Under the pieces are notes generated by a model. That model saw only the letters and a program-made list of their open reading frames with translations. It did not search any database and was not told the DNA's origin. 64,000 nucleotides of DNA from Candidatus Paraprochloron terpiosi LD05 (GTDB taxonomy: Bacteria; Cyanobacteriota; Cyanobacteriia; Cyanobacteriales; Prochloraceae): contig CP073341.1 of the NCBI GenBank assembly GCA_018141785.1, positions 1,401,422-1,465,421 on the forward strand. The letters run 5' to 3'. The first letter of the stretch is position 1, and each line of letters starts with the position of its first letter. Of this stretch, positions 35,864-45,093 are shown one piece after another. Position numbers and translations under genes: made by a program.

Positions 35864-36547
35864 ATGGAAGAGAGAGGGAAAAATTCTCAGTCGTGGCTGG
35901 GGGTGCTGAAAAATCTAACCTATGGGCGCAATTTGGCAATGGGGGCGATGGTTATGGGCTTGTTCTTCTTGCTGATCAACTTCCAGGGTAGGGATTTGGG
36001 GCCATCCGGTTCTCATTCTACAACTAGAAAGGGCACCCAACCTCTAGTAATGGAAGGAGGCGATCCCTATATTCGCGCCTTAATGCGCACCATTACAGCT
36101 TCGGAAGCAAATGTAACTAAACCATATAACGTCATCTACGGCGGCAAATACGTCAGCAATCTCAGTCGCCACCCCGAGCGCTGCGTACCTATTATTAGGG
36201 GTCCCAACATCGGTAACTGCACTACTGCTGCGGGAAGGTATCAATTTCTCAATACTACTTGGTCCGAAAAAGCAGAACAGTATCATCCCAAACCCTCGGG
36301 TTTTTGGCGATGGCAATACTATAGCTTCGAGCCTCAATATCAAGATCGGGTGGTTCATGATTGGCTGAGTGATGCTGGCGCTTGGGGTGCTGATATACCC
36401 GCATTATTGCGTCAAGGCAAGATTGAGAAAGTATTGCGCTTGCTCTCTGGGACTTGGACTAGTTTGGGCTACGGTATTGAAACTAATTCCATGAGTCGTC
36501 ATTTGCCTACCATTTATCGGCAGATACTAAAAGAAGAATTGGAGTGA
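35864..36547 (+). CDS. Membrane-anchored lysozyme-like protein (lambda endolysin fold, GH104)
   Basis: 227 residues with one N-terminal membrane anchor (LAMGAMVMGLFFLLINF, about 26-43) and an outside domain like the lambda R endolysin: MRTITASEANVTKPYNVIYG with the likely catalytic Glu in the SEA segment, GGKYVSNLSRHPER, AAGRYQFLNTTW, and GTWTSLGYGIETN. Such enzymes cut peptidoglycan as lytic transglycosylases. Similar anchored versions occur in cyanobacteria outside prophages; no phage genes are near. ATG start. Confidence 0.85.
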   Translation: MEERGKNSQSWLGVLKNLTYGRNLAMGAMVMGLFFLLINFQGRDLGPSGSHSTTRKGTQPLVMEGGDPYIRALMRTITASEANVTKPYNVIYGGKYVSNLSRHPERCVPIIRGPNIGNCTTAAGRYQFLNTTWSEKAEQYHPKPSGFWRWQYYSFEPQYQDRVVHDWLSDAGAWGADIPALLRQGKIEKVLRLLSGTWTSLGYGIETNSMSRHLPTIYRQILKEELE

Positions 36548-36713
36548 TAATTCCCGCAAAGACTGAAATCTGGTTAACCAATACTTATCTATCTATTAAA
36601 AATTACCAATAAATGCGATCACCGAAAAGGTTGCATTTAATATTTCGTAATGTTAAGATATATTTCGTAATGTTAAAATAGAATTGCTCCTGAGCAAAAG
36701 GACCGGATCAATC

Positions 36714-37445
36714 ATGTTTGCCAGCCTACCATTTCCCGGTCAGAGCGGGGATAAAATTATCAGCAAAGTCGTCACCACGGCGATCGCAGCTTTATTCAAA
36801 CAGACGGGAAAGCTGTCCGCCAACGTGCGGGCGGAACCGGTGGCGAAACTGGTCCAAGGCAGTATCGATGGCTTTGACTTCATCAGCAATGGCATGTTGA
36901 TGTATAATGGCCTGCGAATCGAAGCAATGGAATTGTACCTGGAAGCAGTATCCATTGATTTCGGCGCGATTTTCCGCTCCATGGTCAAGTTGAGACAACC
37001 TACTCAAGCAACGATGCGGGTTGTCCTGACGGAAGAGGACTTGACGACCTCTTTTAACACCCCTTTTGTGGTCCAGAAGCTGCAACGATTAAAATATCAA
37101 GGTCAGTCTCTCCATTTTGAGAAAACTCAGATGCGTCTGAACCCAGATAAATCTCTGGGAATTAGCACCCAGATAAGAGTAGGAGATGATTCTGAACCGA
37201 GGCAGGTAGATCTTACCGCCTTTTTGGAAGTTAGGGAACGGCGCAAGCTCCAATTTGTGGATGCGGTTTATGATGGGGATATAGAGTTGGGTAAAGCTTT
37301 AATCCACCACGTCAACAACCTCCTGGATTTGGATAAGTTTGCCTTCCAGGGCTCTCAACTGCGCATAGATCGGGTGCGACAGCGGAATCAACAAATTATC
37401 TTTTACGGTACTGCTCGCATTGAGCAATTTCCGAGCAAGGGGTGA
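36714..37445 (+). CDS. DUF2993 family protein
   Basis: The frame opens at a TTG (36684); the ATG at 36714 (MFASLPFPGQSGDKIISKVV) is chosen, giving 243 residues. It shows the DUF2993 pattern: SIDGFDFISNGMLMYNGLRI, MELYLEAVSIDFGAIFR, ATMRVVLTEEDLTTSFNTPF and a final RIDRVRQRNQQIIFYGTARI. The family is widespread in cyanobacteria and actinobacteria and has a lipid-binding-type (LMBD-like) fold by prediction; its role is unknown. Confidence 0.85.
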   Translation: MFASLPFPGQSGDKIISKVVTTAIAALFKQTGKLSANVRAEPVAKLVQGSIDGFDFISNGMLMYNGLRIEAMELYLEAVSIDFGAIFRSMVKLRQPTQATMRVVLTEEDLTTSFNTPFVVQKLQRLKYQGQSLHFEKTQMRLNPDKSLGISTQIRVGDDSEPRQVDLTAFLEVRERRKLQFVDAVYDGDIELGKALIHHVNNLLDLDKFAFQGSQLRIDRVRQRNQQIIFYGTARIEQFPSKG

Positions 37446-37496
37446 AGAGGGTGAAGGGTCCAAAACTAACAACTAACAACTAACCTACTAAATCCT

Positions 37497-37526
37497 ATCC
37501 GCTTCTTTCCTCTCAAAGAAGCGGAT
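37497..37526. terminator. Strong hairpin after the DUF2993 gene
   Basis: ATCCGCTTCTTT pairs perfectly with AAAGAAGCGGAT around CCTCTC. A weak T-rich tract follows, so it probably ends DUF2993 transcription before the DUF3531 gene. Confidence 0.65.
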
Positions 37527-37579
37527 TTCAATGCGCCTTTTCAATTGTAAAATGAATAGTTTCACATAAACTTATTTGT

Positions 37580-38017
37580 ATGAAAGTAGAGTTCCGCGAA
37601 TTCAATCCTTTTGACCTCTGGATTTGGCTGGAGTTTGAGACCGTTCCTGCACCCCAGGAAACTCACTATATAGAGGAATTGTTTAATTCTTGGTATTATT
37701 TGGGTAAGTTAGGGGGATTTAATGCCGAAAACCTGCAAGTGCAAGATGAGGGAGTGAATATTAGCTACATGGACTACGATTCAGCTATTGCTGAGGATGC
37801 GATGATGGCACCGATGCATAATATGGGGAATTTAGAATATCTTGGTACTTGGGGAAGGTGTTGGTTAGATCTGGGGACTAGCGATCCTATTGCTCTGGAT
37901 GTCCTAATTAATGCTTTGATACAACTGAATCGGGAATATGTTACGATTCAGCGCTTGATTGTGGGGGGGGTAAATGAAGATTGGCCCACAGTTAAGCAGA
38001 ATGATTCTTTTATCTAA
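37580..38017 (+). CDS. DUF3531 family protein
   Basis: 145 residues beginning MKVEFREFNPFDLWIWLEFE, with FNSWYYLGKLGGFNAENLQV and ISYMDYDSA. This sequence is conserved across cyanobacteria and plant plastids as DUF3531. No catalytic motif is known. ATG start, own transcription unit. Confidence 0.9.
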   Translation: MKVEFREFNPFDLWIWLEFETVPAPQETHYIEELFNSWYYLGKLGGFNAENLQVQDEGVNISYMDYDSAIAEDAMMAPMHNMGNLEYLGTWGRCWLDLGTSDPIALDVLINALIQLNREYVTIQRLIVGGVNEDWPTVKQNDSFI

Positions 38018-38296
38018 TTAAAACGTTGTGGGAATGGTATGTGGTCACTGATATAAAGTGGGGACTGTTGCCTCTTGGAGCACTAAAATTTAGGGGCACG
38101 GCATTGCCGTGCTGATAGTGCGGTTTACTTTACTTTACTTAAGTAGGTTATAAAGGTATGTTTATTTATATAAAGATGTGATATTACTTGTTTACCTTGA
38201 TCCCCAAGGGTAACTTTCTGTTATATAATAATAAGAAGGCGATCCCCGAATTGCTAATAAACTCTTACATATCCTTATAATTGCGGTAAAAATTAC
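38018..38296. other. Gene-free upstream region of the DUF4912 gene
   Basis: Holds a palindrome GCACGGCATTGCCGTGC at 38096-38112 and A+T-rich sequence leading to the promoter at 38297. No gene is visible. Confidence 0.5.
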
Positions 38297-38324
38297 TTGA
38301 CGATGAAATAACGGTTGATATAAT
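38297..38324 (+). promoter_or_regulatory. Sigma-70-type promoter for the intron-split DUF4912 gene
   Basis: TTGACG (38297-38302) and TATAAT (38319-38324) with a 16-bp spacer. A transcript starting near 38331 would have a leader of about 137 nt before the ATG at 38468. Confidence 0.55.
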
Positions 38325-38467
38325 AGGGTCACAAGCTATCTACCCCCACTCAAAAACGTGACTGGCGAGGTGGCAGTTGAACCTAACAATAAACCCAAGT
38401 AATAGCATCAATAAAATTGTCTAATTTGACACATACTTAACAATCAGATCCTGTAGAGTTTTTAACT

Positions 38468-40355
38468 ATGCCAGAAGCTATTTGCAGAAACTATCCCAGG
38501 TCAAAAGAACTCTTACCTCTAGGTGCGACTCGGAAGTCGCAGTAATTAGTGGACGAAAGTCCCACGGGGAGTAGTTTCCCCAGTCCCTGCCCGAAGGAGC
38601 ATCAACAGCAATGGGGGTGTTTCACAGCTAGAGGGTTAAGTGGCTAAAGACCTGCTAGGTTGTAAGCGGGTACAGTCTAAGGGAAGTCTGATATGGCGAG
38701 CATAAAGCAAAGCTTACAGCAACGTTATAGAGTGAGGAGTTTAAGCAACCTGAAGAACTCTAACCAAAATGGTATGCGGCACATGTGAAAAGGCAATTCT
38801 AGAGTTGTCTGAGAAAACTACCACGCCGCCGTTGTATTGAGCAGCCTAAGTCAGATGTATCTAATTACTGCGGAACGAGTAAACCTCCACTGGGTCTGAG
38901 CATTCAGTAGGGAAGCTGTAAAGTTTACCAATTCCCAGGGGAGACAGGACTACACTAAAAAGCGAATGGGGTCAAGGACGAAAGTCCGAGGGAAAAACAC
39001 GATTGTATAACCTGACTCATAGGTAAATACCTATCCGAAAGGAGAGCTGACGTGGTGTAGGGTGAAACGTAACTATAAATCCGTTCGTATAGGATTTGTA
39101 ATCTGAAACTGGAACTTGAGTCCCAATGTTCCCCATAAGTTTGAGAGCGTTATGGCTAATCGCTAAGGTCGGGGATGATTGGTCGAATCTAAAGACTAAT
39201 AAAGCCATTTAACTGCCTGATGGTAGGAATAGTCTTGAAAAACCAATCCTAGAAGTGGGAATTAACGCGCCAGGAGTAGGATGATACACCAGGAGCCGGA
39301 TGCTTGGAAATCTTGCACGTCCGGTACTGCGCGGGGGAAAACCCGTAAGGGTCTACCTATCGCGACAAGAGATGACATTGCGTCAGCTGCGCAGAGTTGC
39401 CAGCGAATTTAATGTCTCCCGTTACAGTCGGATGCGTAAAGCCAAACTACTAGCTGAAGTTAAAAAAGCAGAAACAGAAAGACTTACCTCAAGTCTAGCT
39501 GTTATGGAAGCACAACCAGTAGAAGCGGCAACATTTGAACGTCCTCAACAAGATGTGGCTGACGAAATACTTCTAGCATCGGTTGACGAAGAGTTGGGGG
39601 ATTTACCAAAGGGATACGAAGAAAGTCGGATCGTGCTGATGGCGCGAGAACCTCAATGGGCTTATGCTTATTGGGATATTGCCAAGGAGGATCAAGAAAA
39701 ACTGCGTCGTCAAGGAGGACAGCAGTTAGCTCTGCGTCTTTACGATGTCACGGATATGAATAGTCCCCATCATGTTCAAGAATATCTCTGCGGGGAACTA
39801 GCACTAGAGTTGTATCTGCCTATACCAGTGAGCGATCACGACTATATGGTAGAGATCGGCTACCGTTGCGAGGAGGATCGTTGGCTTATCCTCGCCGGTT
39901 CTACTCCTGTCCGTATTCCCCCTGTCTATCCCTCGGAATGGGTTGAAGAAACTTTCATCACCGTTCACTGGGAAGAAGAGTTGCAAGGAAAAACAGTCCA
40001 CGAACTGGTTCAACCGAGCAGGTCGAACAGGAACAAAGGTAATGGCAGCTCTATCTACGATGAAATCTTCAAGCAGGCACAAAGTCAAGAAGCACAGAGG
40101 GTAGCTGGTTCTTTGTTCGGTTCCATGCAGCAAGTTCCCGCCAAACCACCCCTTGACTCTTCTATCTTAGTTGGTATGTTGAATTTTTCTCCTGATGTTA
40201 ACTTGTCTGCTGCTGATGAGACCGTTAGTATTTTTCCCAACTGGAAACTAGGGAATACAGAGCTGATGGTAAAGGAGCCACAGATCCGGATTCTACTGCA
40301 CTACGGAAATCAGATTGAACTTGATGCTGACGGTACTTTTCGCAAAACCAACTAA
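38468..40355 (+). CDS. DUF4912 protein, exons 38468-38522 and 39361-40355, interrupted by a group II intron
   Basis: Exon 1 encodes MPEAICRNYPRSKELLPL plus one base; exon 2 starts at 39361. Removing 38523-39360 joins them in frame as LPLARQEMTLRQLRRVASEF, giving 349 residues. The protein has a Rho-N/SAP-like start (MTLRQLRRVASEFNVSRYSR) and a DUF4912 domain (RIVLMAREPQWAYAYWDIAK, ALRLYDVTDMN, WVEETFITVHWEEELQ), probably a nucleic-acid-linked protein of unknown role. The apparent frame starting at 39300 is translated intron domain V/VI sequence, not protein. Its 3' end overlaps dnaB by 4 bp on the opposite strand. Confidence 0.85.
38523..39360 (+). mobile_element. Complete ORF-less group II intron, sense orientation
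   Basis: The 838-nt intron begins GTGCGAC and ends CTACCTAT (AY end). Domain V is at 39293-39327 (GAGCCGGAUGC...GAAA...GCACGUCCGGUAC), followed by a domain VI hairpin with GGGGGAAAACCCGUAAGGG. The six exon bases before it, CTCTAG (38517-38522, IBS1), pair fully with CUAGAG at 38799-38804, which lies in a loop closed by GGCAA/UUGUC (EBS1). It has no maturase gene, so splicing must use its own RNA or a maturase from elsewhere. A related copy is at 42324-43150 on the other strand. Confidence 0.88.
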
Positions 40356-41674
40356 TAATTTTTAGGGTTGGCTAGATTTTCAAATTTGGTCAACTCCGGT
40401 TGGAAGAGCAGTTTAACCGTTCCCGTGGGACCATTGCGGTGTTTGCAAATAATAACTTCGGTAACATTGCGATCGGGAGAATCGGGATTATAATAGCTGT
40501 CGCGATATAACATGATGACTAAATCTGCATCCTGCTCAATGGAACCGGATTCGCGCAAATCCGACATCATGGGACGCTTAGGATTTCTCTGTTCCACACT
40601 GCGACTGAGCTGAGAGAGGGCGACAATCGGGACATTCATTTCTCGGGCTAAACCTTTCATAGATCGGGTAATCCGAGATAATTCTTGCACCCGATTCTGT
40701 CCCCCTTCTTCCATTAATTGCAAATAATCTACTAATACTAAGCCCAATTTGCCCTTTTGTTGCGCTTGGAGACGGCGGACTTGGGAACGTATTTGCATGA
40801 TAGTGAGGTTGGCGTTATCGTCGATATAGATGGGTAATTCGAGAATATTACCCATAGCGCGAGCTAAAGGGTCAAAGTCGGTTTGACTCAGCCGTCCGGA
40901 ACGGAGACGGTTACTGGGAATGCCCGATACCCCCGCTAATAGTCGCAAAGCTAGTTGTTCCTTGGACATTTCCAGGCTAAAAATAGCAACTGGCAGTTTA
41001 TGTTCCCGAGCGATATTGGCTCCAATACCCAATGCGAGTGCAGTTTTACCCATGGACGGTCTTCCTGCGAGGATAATCAGGTCGGAACGCTGAAAACCGC
41101 TGGTCATGGCATCAAGGTCGTAAAAGCCCGAGGTAATACCGGGGAGAGCAACCTCTTGATGGAGCTTTTCAATTTGATTATATGCTAGGGAGATAAAATC
41201 AGCGATGGGAACCAAACCTTCTTGAGGACGTTCTTGGGTGAGGCGAAAAATTTTTTGCTCTGAGGAGTCCAGTACTGCTTCTAACTCTTGGGTCGTATCG
41301 TAACCCAACTCCACAATTTCCCCCCCCGCAGCAATTAATTGGCGCCGCATGTACTTATCCATCACTAAAGCTGCATAGCGATCGATGTTCACCGCTGAGA
41401 CGGTACGGTCTAATAATTGAGCTAACCTAGAAGTACCTCCCACTTTCTCCAGTAACTTATGGTCTGAAAGCCAGGAGGTTACTGTCATTAAGTCCGTGGG
41501 TTCCCCTTTTAGGTGCAGTTTTAGGGCACTTAGGTAGATTTCTTGATGAGCCTGAACATAAAATGCATCGGAGACGAGCAGGTCTACTACTCGTTCCATA
41601 GCCCTCGGATCCATTAGAATGCCCCCAAGAATGGATTCTTCAGCATCAATATTTTGTGGCGGTAAATCATGCAT
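40352..41674 (-). CDS. dnaB: Replicative DNA helicase
   Basis: 440 residues without an intein. The N-terminal helical domain (LPPQNIDAEESILGGILMDP) is followed by the RecA-like helicase core: Walker A GRPSMGKTALALG, FSLEMSKEQLALRLL, Walker B LVLVDYLQLM, and DLRESGSIEQDADLVIMLYR. It is the hexameric helicase that opens the replication fork. ATG start; the end overlaps the DUF4912 gene tail. Confidence 0.97.
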   Translation of the reverse strand: MHDLPPQNIDAEESILGGILMDPRAMERVVDLLVSDAFYVQAHQEIYLSALKLHLKGEPTDLMTVTSWLSDHKLLEKVGGTSRLAQLLDRTVSAVNIDRYAALVMDKYMRRQLIAAGGEIVELGYDTTQELEAVLDSSEQKIFRLTQERPQEGLVPIADFISLAYNQIEKLHQEVALPGITSGFYDLDAMTSGFQRSDLIILAGRPSMGKTALALGIGANIAREHKLPVAIFSLEMSKEQLALRLLAGVSGIPSNRLRSGRLSQTDFDPLARAMGNILELPIYIDDNANLTIMQIRSQVRRLQAQQKGKLGLVLVDYLQLMEEGGQNRVQELSRITRSMKGLAREMNVPIVALSQLSRSVEQRNPKRPMMSDLRESGSIEQDADLVIMLYRDSYYNPDSPDRNVTEVIICKHRNGPTGTVKLLFQPELTKFENLANPKNY

Positions 41675-41977
41675 AATCTAAAAATAAAAAGAGCGATCGC
41701 CTGGGAATAAATTGCAGACTACCTTGTCCGTAGGGTGGGCATTGCCCACCTTCCTTGGCTTCCCAATACCCACAAAGCGGAAATAGGGAAATTAACGATT
41801 TTAAAATAGTCAATTACTTTAATAAGAGTAACATGGGATATTATTTTCTATAATGTAATTTATATCCTAACCGTGAGGACCATTGCTTTATAATTCAATT
41901 TTAGTCTAGATCTGGATTGGTTTTTAAAAGCCCTCCGGCGTTTCATATTTACTTACACTACCAAACAACGGAAGTTC
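41675..41977. other. Gene-free stretch between dnaB and a broken gene
   Basis: Holds a HIP1 site and a palindrome GGTGGGC-ATT-GCCCACC (41734-41750), a repeat type also seen near 16475. Divergent promoters should lie here; none is clear. Confidence 0.45.
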
Positions 41978-42323
41978 ATGTCAGCCAAATTTCTAACAGT
42001 AGGAGAACCTGCCCCTTGGTTTATAGCTCCTTCCCTAACTAATCCAAAATTTCGGTTTCATACCGTAGCCGGAAGATATGTGATGCTCTGCTTTTTCGGA
42101 TCAGCAGGAGACAAAGGAAGTCAAAAAGTGTTAGAAGAGGTGAGACGACATGGAGGAATATTTGACGACGAAAAGAGCTGCTTCTTTGGGGTGAGTACGG
42201 AGCCAGAGGATGTGGCATTATCTCGTGTGCAACAGCAGTTGCCCGGTATTCGCTTTTTCTGGGATTTTGACAAAAACATCAGTCGCCAATATAGAGTTAT
42301 TGATGAGGCTGATACTTGTCGAG

Positions 42324-43150
42324 ATAGGTAGACCCTTACAGGTTTTCCCCCTCGCAGTACCGGGCGTGCAGGTTTCCAAGCACCCGGCTCCTGGTGTATC
42401 ATCCTACTCGCTGGCGCGTTTACTCCTCATTACTTGTATCGGCTTTCAGGTCTCATTCAGATTGGGCTTTGAGTCCTTAAATTCCAATCTCCTCGCCATT
42501 GACGTTTGCCCGACGCCTCTAACTTCTGAGGAGCTTTGAGTTTCAAGTTCCAGCTAATGGACAGGCAAAATCGCAAGTGGTAAGGGATTTTACCGTTACG
42601 TTTCACCCTCTCCTACGTCAGCTCCCCCCGGCATCGCGGATGGCGGGGGTAGACATTTGCCTATCTGCCGGGTTATTGATTCCCCTGAACTTTCGTCCTA
42701 GCAGCGTTCGCTTCTTAGGAGAGTCCTGTCTCCCCTGGGAATTGGTTCGCTTTACAGCTATCCTACTGATTTCTCAGACCCAGTGGAGGTTTACTCGTTC
42801 CACAGTAGTTAGATACGTCTGACGGCGGGCTGCTCCATACCCCGGCGGCGTGGTGTCTACGCGATGACGATGACATTCCATCTTTCACATATGCCGCATA
42901 CCGTTTTGGTTAGAGTGTAACAGTACCGCTTTCACTCTTCCTACGTAACGAGGCTGCAAGCTTCGCTTTATGCTCACCATATCAGACTTTCCCTAGGCCG
43001 CTACCACCATCGGACTGATAGTAGCTTGGCCATTTAACCCTCTAGCTGTGAAACTCCGGCATTACTGCCAAAGCTCCTTCGGGCTGGAACCGGGGAAGAC
43101 ACTCCCCATGGGGCTTTCACCCACTAACTACTGCGACTTTCGAGCCGCAC
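42324..43150 (-). mobile_element. Complete ORF-less group II intron, antisense to its host gene
   Basis: On the minus strand the 827-nt intron begins GTGCGGCTCG and ends CTACCTAT. It has a domain V hairpin GAGCCGGGUGC...GAAA...GCACGCCCGGUAC near its 3' end and aligns along its length with the intron at 38523. Its 5' exon ends GATGAT (plus-strand ATCATC at 43151-43156); a loop in the same place as the other intron's EBS1 reads GUCAUC, pairing with it (5 pairs plus one G-U). It is antisense to the peroxiredoxin-like gene, so it cannot be spliced from that mRNA. Confidence 0.85.
42624..42649. repeat. GC-rich hairpin repeat, copy 3
   Basis: CCCCCCGGCAT-CGCGG-ATGGCGGGGG inside the antisense intron. 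The sister intron has a plain CCGAAAGG loop at the matching position (about 39033), so the palindrome has replaced a short hairpin loop. Confidence 0.7.
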
Positions 43151-43650
43151 ATCATCATTGGTAGTTATATTTTGGATGAGCGTCTACAGGTTTTGGGTGT
43201 TCTGCCTTTTGGGAACCTGCCAGAAACTCATGTTTCTCAATTGATATCCATCCTATCTACCTTACCCAACTTACCGGGGGGAAAAGCCTCGGTGCAAGCC
43301 CCCATCTTAGTGGTACCCCGTATCTTTGAACCAGAGCTGTGTCAGGTTTTGATTGCCTATTATAATCACCATCTCGGAAAGGACTCCGGTTTTATGCGGG
43401 AAGTCCAAGGACGTACTGTTGGCATTGTTGACCACAATTTTAAGCGTCGCCGAGATCAGATTTTTGGGCCCAGAAGGCAAATACATGCAATTGAGGATGA
43501 AAGTCTCCGCCGTGCAGCTATGTTCAGGATCCACGATCGCCTAGCCCCAGAGATAAAAAAAGCTTTTCAGTTTGATGCGACTCGCATTGAGCGACATATT
43601 GTAGCCTGCTATGACAGCACCATTGGGGGTTTTTTCAATTCTTTTCTTTG

Positions 43651-43676
43651 CCTTCTAGTCCTTAAGGGCTAGAAGG
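43651..43676. repeat. Palindromic insertion in the oxygenase pseudogene
   Basis: CCTTCTAG-T-CCTTAAGG-G-CTAGAAGG is a palindrome with one unmatched pair. A further CCCTTAAGG follows at 43677-43685. It lies in about 60 bp that separate the two halves of the oxygenase domain. Confidence 0.65.
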
Positions 43677-44022
43677 CCCTTAAGGTAAAGACGTCATCGA
43701 GACAATAACACCAAGGGAACGGCTCACCGAAAGTTTGCCGTATCAGTTAACCTGAATACGGGAGAATATGAGGGAGGAATGCTCCGTTTCCCTGAGTTCG
43801 GGGGTCAAACCTACACTGCTCCAGCAGGTGGTGCAGTAGTATTTTCTTGTTCTCTTCTTCATGAGGCTACCCCAGTTACTCAGGGTGTACGCTATGCTTA
43901 TTTACCATTTTTGTACGACGATGCTGGGGCGAAGATTCGAGAAAGGAATCTCCAGTTCGTAGGAACTAAATCGGTGAATCATGAATAACTCCATGTATAT
44001 AAAAAAAAGGGTAGTCCTCTTA

Positions 44023-44823
44023 TCAGACTGAAGCTATCTCCCTAACGGATTCTACAGATAACCCCAAAGCTGCTGCAATTTGCTCATAGCTCATACCCAT
44101 TTCCCATAAACGGATAACTGATTGTCGCTGTTGGGACGCTAAAGTATCTCGTTCTTGTTGGATTAGATACTTTTCTCGTTCAGCTTGTTCAGCTCGTTCT
44201 CTTTCCTGTTCAGCCCGTTCTCTTTCAAGTTCAGCCCGTTCTCTTTCTCGGTGCGATTGGGAAATTATCTCCACATAACTCCCAAATACTTCCCCGTCGG
44301 GACCATATAATTGCAATTCACCGTCTGATACTTCAAAACGAATCTTTAAACGGGGACTTATCCACCCGGACATTTCCGAAATAGGCTGTAAAAAGTCGAA
44401 CCGACGCAACCAACCCTTCAATGAACCTCTATCTGGATCGAAGATATAGTATTCTTCTACCCCGTAACGTTCGTAGAATTCAAGTTTTTTCCCTTCTAGC
44501 TCCTTTCTGGTATTACTGATAGAAGCAATTTCAAAGACTACTTGGGGTGGAATGTTCTCCTCTTCCCATTGTTTGTAGGAACGGCGGTCCCCTTTTGGTC
44601 TCCCAAATACTACCATGACGTCAGGAGCCTGTTTTGCGTCCGGTTCCCCTTCTACAGCATACCAAAACAAGTCCCCAGCCACAAAAACATTGGGGTTATC
44701 AGCAAATAGGGCATCGATTCCCCCTTGTATAGTGGTAATATAACGAAATTGGAGGGTATTATCAGCCAAGGGTTTTCCATCCGATTCGGGGTATATAATA
44801 ACTGGAGCTGCCGAAATGGTCAT
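44023..44823 (-). CDS. Uma2-family putative nuclease with coiled-coil tail (copy A)
   Basis: 266 residues. The Uma2 core has PDVMVVFGRPKGDRRSYKQW, PPQVVFEIASISNTRKELEG and KLEFYERYGVEEYYIFDPDR. After residue 190 there is a heptad-repeat tail, RERERAELERERAEQERERA, then a C-terminal helix-turn-helix-like end (MGMSYEQIAAALGLSVESVR). The first 165 residues and 40 bp of upstream DNA are nearly identical to copy B at 45840, so this is a recent direct duplication. Copy B lacks most of the coiled coil. Confidence 0.88.
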   Translation of the reverse strand: MTISAAPVIIYPESDGKPLADNTLQFRYITTIQGGIDALFADNPNVFVAGDLFWYAVEGEPDAKQAPDVMVVFGRPKGDRRSYKQWEEENIPPQVVFEIASISNTRKELEGKKLEFYERYGVEEYYIFDPDRGSLKGWLRRFDFLQPISEMSGWISPRLKIRFEVSDGELQLYGPDGEVFGSYVEIISQSHRERERAELERERAEQERERAEQAEREKYLIQQERDTLASQQRQSVIRLWEMGMSYEQIAAALGLSVESVREIASV

Positions 44824-44959
44824 AGCTCAATCTCGATTTTGGGTCATTTTTTATGATAGCATTGTTTCGCGCCAAGCCGCAAAGACACAAAGTTTTACGA
44901 TAGTGTAATATAATTGTACTTGAAAATCAGGAGGAGTCATGTGCAACTGCATTCTGCTA
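44824..44959. other. Intergenic DNA with a cut-off small reading frame
   Basis: The first 40 bp match the upstream region of the other Uma2 copy. At 44940 an ATG preceded by AGGAGGAGTC starts MCNCILLYSNTKKG, which runs into the miniature element at 44960; it may be the start of a gene cut off by that insertion. Confidence 0.4.
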
Positions 44960-45061
44960 TATAGCAATACAAAAAAGGGTTAGGACACCAAGCTATGTAG
45001 GGGATCACGGCGTGCGCCCTGCGAAAATTTATATGTCCTAAAGTGCTTGCGTAGTGCTATA
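44960..45061 (+). mobile_element. Miniature inverted-repeat element upstream of the TIR gene
   Basis: 102 bp with terminal repeats TATAGCAATAC (44960-44970) and GTAGTGCTATA (45051-45061) and an inner inverted pair TTAGGACA/TGTCCTAA. There is no coding potential. A related end at 57669 reads TATAGCACTACGC...GGTTAGGACA. The right tip forms TGCTATAAT. Confidence 0.7.
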
Positions 45062-45063
45062 AT
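45055..45063 (+). promoter_or_regulatory. Extended -10 promoter made by the miniature element's end
   Basis: TGC-TATAAT is a perfect extended -10 box. TATAAT ends 30 bp before the TIR gene ATG. No good -35 box is seen at 17 bp, which extended -10 promoters can do without. Confidence 0.5.
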
Positions 45064-45093
45064 TGGAGTTCTAGACAAAGCTTTGTATCGCTC

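Larger units (their letters stand above)
41978..43988 (+). pseudogene. Peroxiredoxin-like/2-oxoglutarate oxygenase (P4Hc) gene destroyed by two insertions
   Basis: The N-terminal piece (41978-42323) is thioredoxin-fold, peroxiredoxin-like: VGEPAPWFIAPSLTNPKFRF, VMLCFFGSAGDKGSQKVLEE. After an antisense group II intron the frame resumes (43151-43640) with YILDERLQVLGVLPFG, VPRIFEPELCQVLIAYYNHH and HIVACYDSTIGGFF. It is broken again by about 60 bp containing a palindrome, and ends (about 43700-43988) with RHRDNNTKGTAHRKFAV, NLNTGEYEGGMLRFPEFG and GGAVVFSCSLLHEATPVTQG. The HRD and LLHEA motifs are the iron and 2-oxoglutarate ligands of a prolyl-4-hydroxylase-type oxygenase. Removing the intron leaves a one-base frame mismatch, so the gene is dead. 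Confidence 0.85.

Noticed and set aside
39300..39362. Start of the DUF4912 protein at 39300 (MLGNLARPVLRGG)
   Set aside because: These codons are intron domain V and VI sequence; the same words appear, read through, in the antisense intron at 42321-42402.
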